DNA of 64,000 nt. Source: Osedax fenrisi (taxonomy: Eukaryota; Annelida; Polychaeta; Sabellida; Siboglinidae). Below are positions 46,803-61,110 of the stretch, in pieces. The first letter of the stretch is position 1. Each line of letters opens with the position of its first letter. Location of the stretch: the NCBI GenBank assembly GCA_964019155.1, contig OZ025243.1, positions 22,162,441 through 22,226,440 of the forward strand. Direction: 5' to 3'. The notes under the pieces were generated by a model. That model was not told the origin of the DNA. It saw only the letters and a program-made list of their open reading frames with translations, and searched no databases. Position numbers and translations under genes: made by a program.

Positions 46803-47974
46803 GAAAGGTTTATTGACTCAGAAAACGATGGACGTTTATATGCGTCAAGTTGAAATAATAAAACAAATAAATAGTTACACAAATAATAATAAATATAAAA
46901 AGAAGAAATTATAATAATAATCATATATGAATTTAGTCGACATTTAAAAGTAATAACATATGATTGGGTCAGTAATTCACCGAGAAGACTACGGTACTTC
47001 GGATCAGCAACAGTGAAAGCATCATCTGCATATATAGATATATTATATATAGATATTTACTAAAAAGTTTATATATAAACTAACAATATTTTGTAATCGA
47101 TGATTGTTTAGCGGATTGTATTTTATTTTATGTTACCAACTATTCATTTGCCAATAACAATCTTATTTTATAATATAATATAAAAATGTAATAACGTACG
47201 CAAAATAACACTAATAAATCATAATTACGATTTATATAAGTTAATAAAAACCATTCAAAGGGAGACCAGCACGTCTTGCTGCAGAAAACCATGTTAATAA
47301 TGGGTTTTCGAAAAAATCAAATTATCACCTTATGATGATGTAGATCTACATCATCATAAGGTGATAATTAATTTTTTTTTACATTTTTTGAATTTGCAAT
47401 TTTACTATTTTCTATTATATTTTTCTCATCTTTCATCCATCCTACAATAGTAGAAAATCCAACACCCAGTTCCTCTGCCACAATATTTATCTCCTTACCA
47501 TTTTTAATATTATTGATAGCAGTAGATTTATCAACGATAGAAATGAATTTACGATTTGGCATTGTTACAATAATTTAATAAATGAAATAAGACATACGTA
47601 ATTATATCACAATACATATTTGTAGGAGTATCTAAATATTGACCAATTACTTAATATATTAAAGCTCAAGTTATTTATAGATATACTGACGATATTAAGT
47701 AGTAGGGGAATAGCAATGAATACTATGGGAATATTTTTCATACAAATTAAAATTTGTAAATAATTTGTTTTATAATCAAATTTGTCGATATAAATGGATT
47801 CAATTCCAAATATTACCATATAAATATGTCGATAATGCCGAATTATCGATATAAGTGGATTTTCGATGTACGCGGATTAATTTACATGTAAATAGGTGTA
47901 AATCCAACAAAAATATCTCGAAATGTCGATGTAGCCGAATTATCGATGTACGTGGCTGTCGAAGTAAGCGGCTT

Positions 47975-48015
<41 letters not shown>

Positions 48016-49646
48016 TTATATCATTACGCTTTAGCTTAAATAATATGCGAACAGCTCTACGTTGTATTGCATCGAATTTTTTCATCAATTTTTGCGGAAT
48101 GTTAATTAAAAGCTAATTACAATATCTAAGTCGACTACAAACTAATGAATGTAATAATGATTTAGTTAAATTAAATGTTAGCGTAGAACGAGCCTTGCCT
48201 ATATTATACAAGAAATAATTAGTAATGCGGACAGTGTTTGATATATGTACCTACTGATTAATCTAATGCATTATTTATAGTAAAACCTAGAGTAGTGATG
48301 GTGTTTGAGATATGAAGTGAGATAAGGAATGGATGAGTGAGAGTAATTGAAGAAAGAGATCTAGAAAGTATAATTCTATCAGTTTTAGTAATATCTAATG
48401 AAAGTGAATTACAGGAAAACCAAGATATTAAATCATTAATACAGTTAGCAATTGAAAGTTGAATTATGTCAATATCAGAACCAGGTGGAAAAAAGTATAA
48501 ATTTGGAGTAATTGCATTGAATAATGTGGCTATTTTAAATTTTTGATATAATTATATTTACAAGAATAAACAGGGGGGTCGGTAATCGGATACATGTACC
48601 TAATACCGACCCCCTTCTTCTATTACCGACCCCCTAAAATAATCGTGATATAAATAATTGTAGTAATATAATATCCAATAAAAATAGTAGATATACATAA
48701 ATATAATTAATTATAACATTCACGAAATTTATTTGTATTGAATTATGTTTTAATAGTAATATTAAATTTAAATTTAAACTTTATAAAGTAATATATATAT
48801 ATAGTAATTATATTAAAATAGTATATATGTTTATTTAATATTTATTTATTAATCAGTATGTTTATAATCAACTGGAATCATGAATCCTAAATATATATCA
48901 ATGATACACAAACAACTTACGACATATTTTAAAGTAAAATACGGATCTATTTTGATTGGATATTGTAAATCACATGGGGTCGGTATCAGGGTAATTTAGG
49001 GGGTCGGTAATAGGAAAATAATATGGGTTGCTATAATTAAGATATATTGGTTAATAGTTATTCAAATTCAAGTATTTGTATAATAGTTATAAACATATTA
49101 TTGATCTACAATAACATGCGCAGTATTAAGTTTTATTTTAAATAATAAAGTATTACAATGATTATAAAAAGTTATTATTCAAATATTTAAAAAGTAAAAA
49201 AGAATATTACATTTTATCAAATAATAATTGTAGGCTTACATATTTTATAAAATAAAATACTTATTCATATTTATCATTACTAATAGTTCGTGTATATATT
49301 ATTTTTAGATATCTCTTATATATAACTATAGTTACTGAGATACGATAGGGGGTCGGTATTAGGAAGGGGTCGGTAATCGGGGATTTCCCCCTATATACAC
49401 TATAGTGCACACTTGTGTATAGAACACATACACACACACACACACACACATACACACACACATAAACACACACACACACACATACACATACACACATAGG
49501 TATATATGTACAAATACGGTAGTCCGTGCACGGTGTATGATCACAGATTGTCCCAAGGACAATTTCTAAAGTCGTATTTATAAATTATTTTGCATATATA
49601 GGGAGTGTTATATCTTTACTTCGCAAAATCTTTGGTATGCTACACC

Positions 49647-49702
<56 letters not shown>

Positions 49703-50054
49703 GTATACGTTAATATACGCCCATGTATATATATATATAGTAAAGATTTTCCGAAGGAAAGATATTGCACTTGTGTATATTTGTGTAACCTAATAATTCG
49801 ATATGGCCATCTAGCGGTAATAGTCAGATAATAAGAATTTTCTATATGTATAGTAATTTCTAAATTTCTTAATTAAAATATCACATGTTATAATATTTCA
49901 TATACTATTTCGCCACCTAGTGTTAATTGTCAGATTCATTTTAAATTCACATTTTTAAAGGTACTAGAGATAGATAGAAAGTGCAATATCTTTCCTTTGG
50001 AAAATCTTTGTATATAGTATATATATATATATATATATAATATAAGCGTATATA

Positions 50055-50105
<51 letters not shown>

Positions 50106-50736
50106 CGCTTATATATATATACCAAAGATTTTGCGAAGCAAAGATATAACACTCCCTATGCATGCAACATAATTTATAAATACGACCTGCCGTTGCTAGT
50201 AATAGTATCGAAATCACTGAAATAGAGTTAGGTTCGGCCTCGTTTGCGTACCACAATGTTTTCATTGCTCTATTAAATTACATGCAATATAAATTAGATT
50301 TTACTGCCAAATAGATATTTATAGCATTTAAAACCTACATATCACATTGGTTTGTTATATATTCAATTATATGCAATTAACACTCAGTTTGCATCATATA
50401 AATACTAATTTAAAGCATATTATTTAACATTATATATATATATATATATATACTATAGGTAACTTGGATTCTCATTAAGAAAAAATGTGGAAGGAATATA
50501 GGTTATTATATTATTGAATTAATAAATATAATATATTACGTAATATATTATGTAATATTATCAATCTATTACTTATCTGATTTGATTTCTTATTTAAATT
50601 TATAATGTATATATTTAATTGTATATATACATTGTTTTATGTACATTAATTTTATAAAAGTGTTTATAAACCTATTATAAATTATAATTACTATTGATAT
50701 TAAGTAAGAAAAAAGATCTTACATTATATCATCATT

Positions 50737-50775
<39 letters not shown>

Positions 50776-51430
50776 ATACATTAAATACATATTATCTTAT
50801 ATAAGAATGTTTATACATGAAATATTTGGAATGTGACAAATATACTGTAACGTTATGGCACTGGATTGATTGTGGCTCCCTTAATGTATCTATCTTTTTA
50901 TATTTGGCAGGAATGTGGCGCAATTGCAATACACGATTAACTATATATCTATAGATTGACTGCTTTGTTATTGTTGATATCCCATCAACTGTGCGCATAC
51001 GAATATGCCTAGTCCTCGTGTTTACGTATCATTTGTCACCACTTCTATTCTTCCAGGATTCTTCCAGGATACACCAGTGTTACTAATTAGGAAGTTTAGT
51101 AAATGTACACTTTATTTTCAAATTAATTTTATATTTTATAACAAATGTATTTGTTTTTAATTATATATTTTCTTTTGGGTATTTGTCCCTACTCTTATTT
51201 CAGTGTCATTTATTTTATTTTATTTTAAAAATAAAATTGAATTATTATTTTATTATGTTTTATTTTTATCCGAATGAATATGGTGATATATGACACTGCA
51301 TATACTGTCTGGAGGTATCGAATCTTAAAGCTTATAGCTTAAAGATTATATCAATATCGCATTCACTGATCCTCCTTAGACTTTGTCTAATAACTGATTT
51401 CATTCATTCATTCATATATATATATATATA

Positions 51431-51481
<51 letters not shown>

Positions 51482-51716
51482 TATACCTATAGGTACTATG
51501 TTACTGTGATACTATATTACTGTGTTGGTGCGCAGGACCATTGGGGTCGTGGGTTGCCGGACTCCCCTGTTTTGCATCAATTTAAAAAATAATTTAATAA
51601 TTTGTTAATAATTTAGACAATTTAATGTTAGTAGCGATTATTAGTAAAATACACATTATAATCTTAGATTTTTAGTCACAATATTATCAATACCTTATAT
51701 AAAAACATATATAGAG

Positions 51717-51755
<39 letters not shown>

Positions 51756-54700
51756 TTTAATTTTTAATTTTTATTTGGTGGAGTCCTTTCATCCCATCCA
51801 GAACCTTAGAAGACGTTTTCATTATAACCATATATGGCTCTAATGTCCCTTCGAATCCGCTCTCATGTTAACGCATCTATGGTGTTAACCCTAGTTTTAA
51901 CCCGGGTTTTACCTTGACTACCAATTAATTGATATCGTCATCTAATTTAATTATATATTTAATATGCATTTATGAGACTTAAGTATATTTAAATCAACAT
52001 ACGGATCTAACAAACTCAGATTTTAAATTTTGTATAGTTAAAAATATTTTTATTTTTTTTAAATTAGAAAAACATATAATATAAAAAAAAATGTATTGTG
52101 GTCATCTCAATGATAATTAAAATTATATTATGGTAACAACAAATAAAATTGACTAGGTCCTAGAAATTTGTTATTCATCTTTCCTTGAAAATATTTATTT
52201 TTTCTATAGAAATCATTAAAATTCAAATTATCCCTAGAAATATATTTAAACAAATTTTTTTTTATAATCATATATAGTAAATATATATTATACATTTATT
52301 AAGAATATAATAAACTTGATCTGAATTTTATTTTTGATTAAAAACAAAAAACAAAAAATATTCAATAAATAATAAACATAAAAAGTTCAATCCTAGAAAT
52401 GATAAAATTATAAAAAAATTATTATTTACAATTTTTTTTTCTACTATTCTGTTAATAATATTTAATTCTAGTACATATTTATCCTATGACAAATTTCATT
52501 AATAGGAAGTATATTAAAAAATGTATTGAATTAATTTTGTATCTCCTATAGATATATAGTATACTCCATTATAAGATTTCCTATCAATCCTATGTTAACA
52601 TTGAAAGTTATATTGACTATTCAATATTTTATGAATTAAGTTAATTTTTTTTTGTATTGAATTATATTACATGTTTTCTAATATTATCTTACTGAAGCGA
52701 TAAATTATCTGAACATTTTATATTTTTCAAGCCGCTCTAACGTACACCATATAACAAATCAGTGCGAAGAGTATGAACTATTCTGATTTTCTTAAAAATC
52801 GCGTGCGTTATAATATTAATACCACCAATAAATCTAAATTAACAAATTTTATTATTTAGATACTTAAATTGTATTATTAATTAACAAAATAATAAAAATA
52901 AATAAATTATTAACTAATTAAATTAGAATAAATTATTCATAAAATTAATTATAAATAATGTAATTGTAATTTATATGATTGTTTCATCAATAATAATAAT
53001 TTATATAGTGGTATATAGGGTGTCCGTATTATAATACAGGGTGTCCGTATTCGAACATGGGTACCGAATACGGACACCCCAGTTATCTATGGAATTAAAA
53101 GATGAAATAAAATTTTAAAATCACAATAATATCTTTAATCATATAATATTAATATATTGTTATTTTTGAATAAAAATAATGAGTCATACAATGTTAAGAC
53201 CATTTATTGTTAAAGTGTCCGTATTAGGTTACTTTCCCCTAAGACATATATTGATATTATTCCATATGAATTATATCAAAAGGTCTAGTAATTTTCAAAT
53301 ATTTTTTGCGAAGAATAATTATGTCTCGTCTATGTGTTTCAACATATGTTACATTCCTACAAATCATTATTAATGCATATGTTATATTAACATATTTATT
53401 ATATAAAGAATATATATAATTAATTATAGCATAACATTATATAATCAATATATCTCAATATAATCATTACGTTGAATAATAAAAAAATGTTTTCAATACA
53501 TTTTATTTCTAATTTTCCACATAATAATCCAATTTATATATATTACATATTGAAAGTATTTATTTAAATTGTATAATAAAATAGCTATATAGATTCTAAA
53601 TATAAAACCATACAATATTTAAAAATTTGCAACATATTGAATGATAAAATTGACGTATAGTAAGAATTATCTTACCTATTGTCCTATCTACGTACAATGT
53701 ACACTAGGAGAGACTGTTATGGTAAATTGTTTAGTTCCCTTCATAGAAAAGTGTATATATATACTCGGAATAACTCCTCTTAATCATTCATATGATAATA
53801 CAAAAATAATAATTGAAAACCGACAACAATTCTGAAAGCTAAACAATATTTAAAAAAGATAGGAATTTACATTGATAATTACGAAAAAAATTAAATTACA
53901 GATATATTAAAGGATCACATTTTTACAATTAAAAATTGCCTTTTAGTTTATGTAGTATATAAAAACATCTTTAAAAATTGTTTTAACATTTAAAAAAAAA
54001 ATTATTAAATAGATCTAACGGAAATTTTAATTTATTTTTAATTTTTTTCTAAATCGAAAAAAAAAATTATCAATGGAATAATAAAAAAAAATTGAATATT
54101 ATATATGTCTATCATCATTATATGAATATAAAATTATAAGTATTAATATAAAAATAGCATATACTTATAAAAAAATTACTTTTATTGAGTATTTTAACAA
54201 CAAATAAATGTTGTGGTAAACTAATTGTACACATTTTTTTGTTAGAAACATAAATATTTTTTTTTATTATTATACCTCGTATATATCCAGTTTAAGCTCA
54301 CAAAAAAAGTGTGATGCTTAATTCAAATATTGTATCAAAGAAATAATTGAAAAATTATATTAATACAAAAATAAAAAAAATAAAAATAAATTTGAAATTT
54401 TTAACCTAATTTTTTACTTTATTAAAATTATCATATATTTATACACGTATTTGTCAAATATTTTATTTTTATGACAACGCGCACTTGCACAAATACATAA
54501 AATACATAAGTAAAATTGTATATTTATAGAAATTTACATTGAATCATAAATGCAAATATTTCTTCATTAAAGTGCACTTAGCTTTCCAAAATTAAATATT
54601 TTGTGATGAAACTTAACATTTATGTTTAATGTACTAGACCTAGGATTACCTTAAAATAAGTGTTAATAGTTTGCATAGTATGCAATAACATCCCATCTAT

Positions 54701-54932
54701 AATATTAAATTGTTAATATCTAAACTAAAATTATTAATTAAAAATGAGAATTATATAAAATAAAATTGAAAAAGAATATTGTCAAGCAATAATATTTCAA
54801 AAGAAGTAGAATCTATAATTTGCAGATTAGTTAACATTTTACAAGAGAAATAAAAATAAAAAATGTATTGTAATTAATGTTATCATTTGATAAAGTCTAA
54901 TTCTAATTATAATATACAAAATAATAGTATGA

Positions 54933-54978
<46 letters not shown>

Positions 54979-55732
54979 ATATATACCTTACCTTACCAGG
55001 TCGAGCTTGCTCGGCATTTCATAACACGTAATCTCCATTCATTTCTATCATTCATTGCAGTCGGAAGTTCTTCTATCTTAAGCATTGTGTCTTCTTTTAA
55101 CTGATCTATATATGATTTCCTGGGCCTGCTGATCTCTTACCATGTTATATATCCATATATGGAATATGGTATATAATATATTTATTAAATATAAAACATG
55201 AATCATAAATTATGATGGATATTAATAAAATTTAAAGTTTTTTATATATAGCCCAAAATAACCTATACGAATATTGAATGGTATATCTTATTTTGGGCTT
55301 TGGCCTATAATAACTGGGCTTGATAATAATATATACTGAAAGTTGTATTCAAACTATTATAAGTTTTAATTTAACATAGTTTGCAAACTTTGGTCCAATA
55401 AAAAATAATATATATTTTAATACTTTAGAATGTACCATAATTGATACCTTTGTTCTATTTTTAGTTTTGATATTAACATCATTTATATACAATTTATACT
55501 ATATATGTATATATATATACATAACTTATGAATTGTTTTTCGATATAGATACTATAAGAGATCTTCCAACGGTATCTTCAATTACGTGGGAAATGAACCG
55601 CGAAAATAAGGTTTTATTTTGTATTTATAATACATATAACTAATAACTATACTTTTATGATAATGTACACTCTATATTTTACAGGTGCCTGATGCCCCCT
55701 ACTCTTATGGATATAATAGAATGCCTTCATGA
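39698..55732 (+). CDS. Gene B copy 2: small single-pass membrane protein (5 exons, 108 aa)
   Basis: Exons 39698-39761, 46151-46260, 50459-50501, 55549-55610, 55685-55732. Lengths (64, 110, 43, 62, 48) and phases equal copy 1, and the TGA stop is kept. Noted changes are Glu30 to Gly, Asn66 to Lys and Met70 to Arg. The last two make the post-membrane segment more basic (KKKCGRN). Signal peptide and membrane span are unchanged. Its upstream region, starting with the truncated hAT, separates it by about 2.3 kb from the divergently oriented truncated dynein copy. Function unknown. Confidence 0.6.
40063..41755 (-). pseudogene. LINE reverse transcriptase, unit 2 copy of 5345-7038
   Basis: It keeps the same motifs (AFDTLDHN, GIPQGSVLGPSLFSI then stop, FADDIQLF, GPTLWNSLPPII) and the same premature stop. 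A few substitutions differ from unit 1 (for example NG to HG before IPQG). Confidence 0.88.
42262..42556 (+). mobile_element. SINE family 1, unit 2 copy of 7571-7863
   Basis: Identical head, A and B boxes and body apart from isolated substitutions (ggctctcg for ggttctcg); the (TA)n tail is shorter. Confidence 0.9.
42697..42857 (-). pseudogene. LINE 3'-end fragment, unit 2 copy
   Basis: Counterpart of 8005-8165 with the same decayed GPKLCNLL signature. Confidence 0.6.
43802..43837. repeat. Mini-palindrome, unit 2 copy
   Basis: Same arms as 9125-9160, with one spacer change. Confidence 0.75.
43855..44475. repeat. GGTCGGTAAT repeat copy A, unit 2
   Basis: Starts ggggaaagtctccgattaca, closer to the presumed family end (GGGGAAA) than the unit 1 copy; otherwise as 9187-9795. 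Confidence 0.6.
46800..47040 (-). pseudogene. LINE 3'-end fragment, unit 2 copy
   Basis: Counterpart of 12090-12340; the tail (TAA)n array next to it is longer than in unit 1. Confidence 0.65.
47320..47369. repeat. Perfect 50-bp palindrome, unit 2 copy
   Basis: Base-for-base identical to 12611-12660. Confidence 0.95.
47368..47979 (-). mobile_element. Tigger/pogo-like fragment, unit 2 copy
   Basis: The 64-residue HTH frame (47562 to 47368) is identical to unit 1; the terminal region differs by isolated bases. Confidence 0.7.
48014..48521 (-). pseudogene. LINE reverse transcriptase fragment, unit 2 copy
   Basis: Counterpart of 13302-13808. A substitution (agctaatt for agataatt) breaks the frame that stays open in unit 1. 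Confidence 0.8.
48521..49390. repeat. GGTCGGTAAT repeat copy B, unit 2
   Basis: Here the left pair is intact (cctaataccgacccccttct) where unit 1 reads aatatctaccccc, so unit 2 keeps the more complete inverted motif. Confidence 0.6.
49571..50186. mobile_element. Foldback element, unit 2 copy
   Basis: Same outer and inner inverted repeats as 14873-15480; internal (TA)n lengths differ. Confidence 0.8.
51751..51889 (-). mobile_element. SINE family 1, truncated, unit 2 copy
   Basis: Counterpart of 17066-17202. Confidence 0.75.
51890..54990 (+). other. Very AT-rich intron sequence of gene B copy 2
   Basis: No gene seen. Almost identical to 17203-20300, including the GTGTCCGTATT element at 53010-53247. 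Confidence 0.5.
54993..55138 (-). pseudogene. C-terminal tail of a LINE ORF2, unit 2 copy
   Basis: Counterpart of 20308-20453 with the same open frame and stop. Confidence 0.7.
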
Positions 55733-55886
55733 TATCCCGATATCAAAAACAGCCCTAATGTGTATGCTAAATAATAAGTACCAATCCATAATATTACGGC
55801 AAATATATATTTTTGTTTTTATTACGACAATCTATTAACTTATCAAATCTAATATATTATTATTATTGTTATGATTATTAAATATA

Positions 55887-56174
55887 TATAATAATAATAA
55901 TAATATTTATTTATTGAATCACACATATAATAATATCGGATACAAATGGACCCCTCAAGAAGTCATAGACTTGTACATGTTATAAATAACTGTGAGGAGC
56001 CCCGGACAATACAAAACAAATAGTAACATTTTTTTTCTTGTGTTTTGATTTATAGTTTATTAAATTCTTGATAAACACAAGAGAAAAACAAGAACTATCT
56101 GGAGTCGAACCCGGGACCTCTGGCTTACTAACTTTTGGTTGTCCCACTGAGCCATCGACCCCAGATTATAAGGG
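55887..56174 (-). mobile_element. SINE family 2, insertion present only in unit 2
   Basis: On the minus strand a tRNA-like head has A-box gatggctcagtgggacaacc and B-box gggttcgactcc (about 56099-56165). A body follows, then an (ATT)n tail at 55889-55905. It is flanked by aatata (55881-55886 and 56175-56180). Unit 1 has the empty site with a single aatata (gattattaaatataagtgg, about 21189-21207). The body is unlike family 1. It lies about 150 bp downstream of gene B copy 2. Confidence 0.9.
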
Positions 56175-56317
56175 AATATAAGTGGAAACATGAATTTTAT
56201 TCAAAATGTATGTACATATAGTATATAACATATACTTACTCTATTCTACCTTATAAAAATACACATATATATATATATTATATAATTTTTATATTGATAT
56301 TTAAGTTCATTGACAAT

Positions 56318-57600
56318 TGTCCTATAGGCTGCAGTTCAAACACAAACCTCTAAAGGTTGTAAGGGTGTAAGTAGATGCACAAAACAATAAATAAATAACA
56401 AATAGAACATTAAATAAATACAATCAACAACCAATAAATAAAGAACATGTCCGATAATAATAATAATAAATAACTAAATAAATGAAAAATATATTATAAT
56501 ATAAAGGAGGGATAGTAATGATGGAAAATGTGAGAGAATTCCACAGTCAGGAAATGAATAACTAATGAAAGTTTACGGAATGATAGTGCTGTCATGTAGT
56601 AGGCTACATATTTCATGTTATATCGAAGGTAATTAAAAAGCGTATTGGAAGGTCAATATCAGTTATATAAGAGGGTGGTAAGGTATAATGGATATATGAG
56701 TGTGTGTGTGAGAGGTTTAAAAAGATGTAACGTGTTATAAAAGGGAACCGTCTAAAATAAATATAATAAATATCTTAAGATATGGTGATAAGTTATAAAA
56801 ATAATCATAATAGACGTATTAATGGTACTGTTGTAGTATGTAGGCTTAATAATATCAATATGATGGATAAGAGAGGAATGGTTGGAACTTTGGGATAGAA
56901 CTAGATACTTGATAAGAATCGTACTAAGTAATCAAGTAATGTTTTTCCTAATACCTCATTCTTTTTTAAAACATGAAAGTTAAAATTTGTGTTAATATAA
57001 AGTATAAGAGGTTGCAATTGCATGCATTTACATGTAAAAGCTAAGTAAAGTACACATTAAATGATCACTAACATTTTATATATTTTAAATAAATAATTTA
57101 ATAATTATATGTATTTGCAAATTGTTTTTTTTTTGTAATGTAAGTTCTGATTTTTATATCGTCAACGGATATGTTAGAATCAACAGCAACTCCAAAAGTA
57201 AAGGTAAAGAAGAAGGAACTAAAATGTGAATATTAATAAAAAAAGATGAGTAAAATAAAGAAGAGTAATACAAGATGTAGAAGGAATTGTAAGATTTATT
57301 TTGAAGAGTTAAGGCGTAGATTATTAGAAAGACGCAAGCTTTAATAGGGGAAGCACTATAACGTATCTTAGAGTTATCACGTGTGATGAAAGGAAGTAAT
57401 AAAGCTATATGTCGTCAGCATAACAATGGTTTCTAACATCTATGATTCGGTGAATATATCATGTAAGGGAAGTATATAAATGTAGAATAGAAGAGGATCA
57501 AATAATTAATCCACCTAGCGTACTCTACAAGTAGAGGTTGATGATAGGAAGAGGTATTCCAAAATAATAGATTAAACCCTTTCAAGAAAATAATAGGTAA
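56318..57600 (-). pseudogene. Heavily decayed LINE, unit 2 copy
   Basis: Counterpart of 21345-22640, with the YADD box trace retained and several extra single-base differences. Confidence 0.65.
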
Positions 57601-58021
57601 TGTAAGTTCCATGTAAGATAATTATTTCAATATATATATTTATATATATAAGAATATATGATAATTAAATATGTATACTTATTACATTAACTTACTCTAT
57701 TAAACTAATTAGAACTTGATTCTAATAATTGTTGATTATAATCCTAACTAAATGTTATAAACTTAATCATAAAAAAATGATATATATATATATTTATATA
57801 TAAATAATGAATGATTCATGAACCATCGGATTTAAATAGATATTATAATTTTAGAATATGAACAATACTGTAAGACATCAGAAGGCAAAATATTTGATAG
57901 AATACGTACCTTGTTCGTGTAAACTGTATATATATAAATATTGGTAGCTAACTACTATAGTTGTTTTACAGTTTCATTAAAAATATTTCATTCCAGCATA
58001 GGTTAGTGGTTAAACTGAGGT

Positions 58022-58060
<39 letters not shown>

Positions 58061-58494
58061 TAGCTATTCAATAAGTGTACTATCTATTATATAATTGTAT
58101 TATCGTATATGATAAATTTCTATTGAACAGGTAGGCTATTGTTCTGTAATAAAATTTAATTCCATATATATATATATATATGTATATTTATAAAATATTT
58201 TTTAACATAGGAAATATTTATTTATATTATTATATAGAAGATTATCAGATGATTAATATAGAATGTAATACAGGAGATGTATAACATACATAACTAACTA
58301 ATATATATATATATATTATTTGATGAAACTATTACATTGTATTCTATTTTATATACACTATAATTGTGTAGTCATAATTAATTCACATATTTATATATAT
58401 TATATATATATATTTACTAATTTTGGTTTATATATAATTTTAAATTACTTTACTAAATTTTCTTTTTTCTTTTACGTTTTACTATTCTTAATAT

Positions 58495-58660
58495 TATAGT
58501 TGTCATATTATTGTATTATTATATTATTGGAGGGTACCCTTGTTGTGAGTATAGCTTACAAGATAATCTCTGGTATTCTCCTTTGAGCAGAAATTGTATA
58601 TACTGCATTATATTTTATTTCTACTCAATAAACCATATTCAATTCAATTCGATATACAAT
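58495..58660 (+). repeat. Interspersed repeat, unit 2 copy of 23480-23660
   Basis: Same landmarks (ggagggtacccttgttgtga, gataatctctggta); uninterrupted. Confidence 0.75.
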
Positions 58661-58677
58661 TTAAAATGGGTTTCAAC

Positions 58678-58710
58678 CATCGATGTAAATAAAAGTTTTA
58701 TTTACATCGA
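58678..58710. mobile_element. 33-bp palindromic insertion with 10-bp target duplication
   Basis: A catcgatgtaaataaaa arm and a ttttatttacatcga arm sit between two copies of gggtttcaac (58668-58677 and 58711-58720). Unit 1 has one gggtttcaac at 23664-23673 and no insert. The arms are those of the mini-palindromes at 9125 and 43802. Confidence 0.88.
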
Positions 58711-58929
58711 GGGTTTCAACACAAAGAGTAATACAATATCAATTTAACATTTATTGTGAAGCTATACGAAGATAAGAAATAAATAAGTGAATAAATAAGT
58801 GAATAAATAACATGACGTAAGAGAACAACATAGAGAACAATAGAGTAAAGGTATTTTTGCGGCATAGCATTTTGTACAGCTGGACAGGCTACCGTTGTAA
58901 CCACACAATGATTAACTGACTGTCCTCCC

Positions 58930-59021
58930 GACCAACTGTCCACCCGACCAACTGTCTACCTGACCAACTGTCCACCTGACAAACTGTCCACCCGACCAAC
59001 TGTCCACCCGACCAACTGTCC
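58930..59021. repeat. 16-bp minisatellite (VNTR), 6 units
   Basis: Same unit as 23883-24150, GACCAACTGTCCACCC; starts at 58930, 58946, 58962, 58978, 58994 and 59010. It lies next to the dynein stop at 59056. Confidence 0.97.
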
Positions 59022-59055
59022 CGCTACAACACACCCCTATACAACATCCACGCAG

Positions 59056-61073
59056 CTACACATTAGCCAGACAGAACGCGGCGCCGCACTGAATCCAGTG
59101 ACGACCGTGAGAGCAGGGCACGTCCAGTCGTCCGATGAGATGATCGCGCGTACTACTGTAGTACATCGGTAACGAGATCGCCTTGGTACCGCTGTACGGG
59201 CTCGGCGTCGCCTTACTGACCCAGGCTACGTGACACGATGGCATCGAACATGTCTGCGAGGGTGGATGTGGATGAGTGGGTGGGTAGGTATATATATATA
59301 GGTGTGTATATATGTATATATGTATATGTATAAGTGTGTGTGTGGATATATATGTGTGTATATATGTGTATGATTTGTGGCCGTTATTTATCAACTACGT
59401 ATACAAATGAGTATATTCATATTAATTTTTATTTGTATTGATATATCATAGTATAATGTGATTAGTTTATATATATATTTGAAGTACAAATAAATTAATT
59501 GACAGAAAATTAAATAAAATAGATACATTTAAGAAATAAACAAAAATAAGATAATTATTTATATAAAAATAATTTATATAAATTTATTTACAGAAATAGT
59601 GGAATTCTAAATAAGATCACGGTACTCGTATATCGTAACCACTAGTTGCCGACGACTAGTGAATACAAACCATAGCCGCATCGTTAGCGCTTTCAGTCAG
59701 CTTTTCGCCGTCGTACGAACACCCTTCGAGGTGAATGCCGGATATCTCTAGCGTGAATTGATGTCCACGCATCATCGTAGACTTCCAGCCGCAGATAAAC
59801 TTCAGCTCGTCCATTGATATCTTAAGTTCCCTAGCGTCGATAACGATAATATTAGTATCTATATATTAGTAGAATGATACTTTAGTTGTTACAATTTTAT
59901 ATTTATTATATATATATATAAATCAGATTTATCATTCCTCTCCAACAGGCAAGGAATAATGGGGAATTTAATAAACAAGTTAATGTTTTTACTATAATTT
60001 ATATATATATGTACTATTTTAGACATTTAGTTTTTATAATAATATATTCACTCTTTATCCAATAGTAGTGAAATTGAATAATCTTTAAATTTAATTATAT
60101 AACTTAACTAAATTTAATTGTTCACTTTATTAATTAGGTCAGTTAAAACATAATATTATAACTTTATTAATTTTTATAAATCATGAATTGTTAAACAAAA
60201 ATTATAAAATAATGTACTAAGTCTATACTAATTTTTATTGAATACATTCATTTCTCATCAATAAATTCACATACTACATAATAAATGTCGGTGATAATAT
60301 AATGCCGACATATAAACCTGGCCGTTTTCTGGCGGAGGGCGTTAAGAAAGGTGTCCGGATGAAATAATGTTCCTAAGGATAGGGGGCGCTGCAGTATAGA
60401 ACCGGATGATTCCGTCAGTTGGTTTATGGATAAACTTCTCGAAATGAGACCGTTTAAAAATGGAATCGGTTCTTCGGGACCATCCCATTGTTTTATCCAT
60501 TCGAGAGGAGTCTATGATTAATAGTAGTCAATTTGTAATATACATGTCAATAGACATTTTTGTATAATAATATAATATATTATTAATAATTATTAATATT
60601 ATTTATAATGTATTAGTATAATTATAAAATATTATATAAAGTAATTAAAATGATATATTTTACAATTAAATATATACTATCTTTTCATTTAAATGTTAAT
60701 AATATAAATTTATACTAATGTAAAATTATAAAGAATATAATAAATATATATTTATTATTAATGTAAATAAGTTAAAAATATGTATTCATTTCAATACATT
60801 AATGGTTAATTATAATTTAAATATTTTGTATTTCACAAGGAAGTAAATACACAGGTGATGTTACTCGTACAGTGTACAACTTATATCGAGTACAGTGTAC
60901 AACTTATAATGTGTACAGTGTACAGTGTACAACATGTAGCGCGTACAAACCTGTTGTTTAATCAAAGCGGCGGCTAATTCTTTAATTTCCGGAGTCAGAA
61001 GTTTAGTACCCCTCAGCAGTTTACTTAGAGCTGCTAAAGCTTGATGCACTGACTAATACATAATTAATATGAA

Positions 61074-61110
<37 letters not shown>

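Noticed and set aside
56099..56165. tRNA gene on the minus strand
   Set aside because: It is the head of a 288-bp insertion with an (ATT)n tail and flanking duplication; therefore a SINE.
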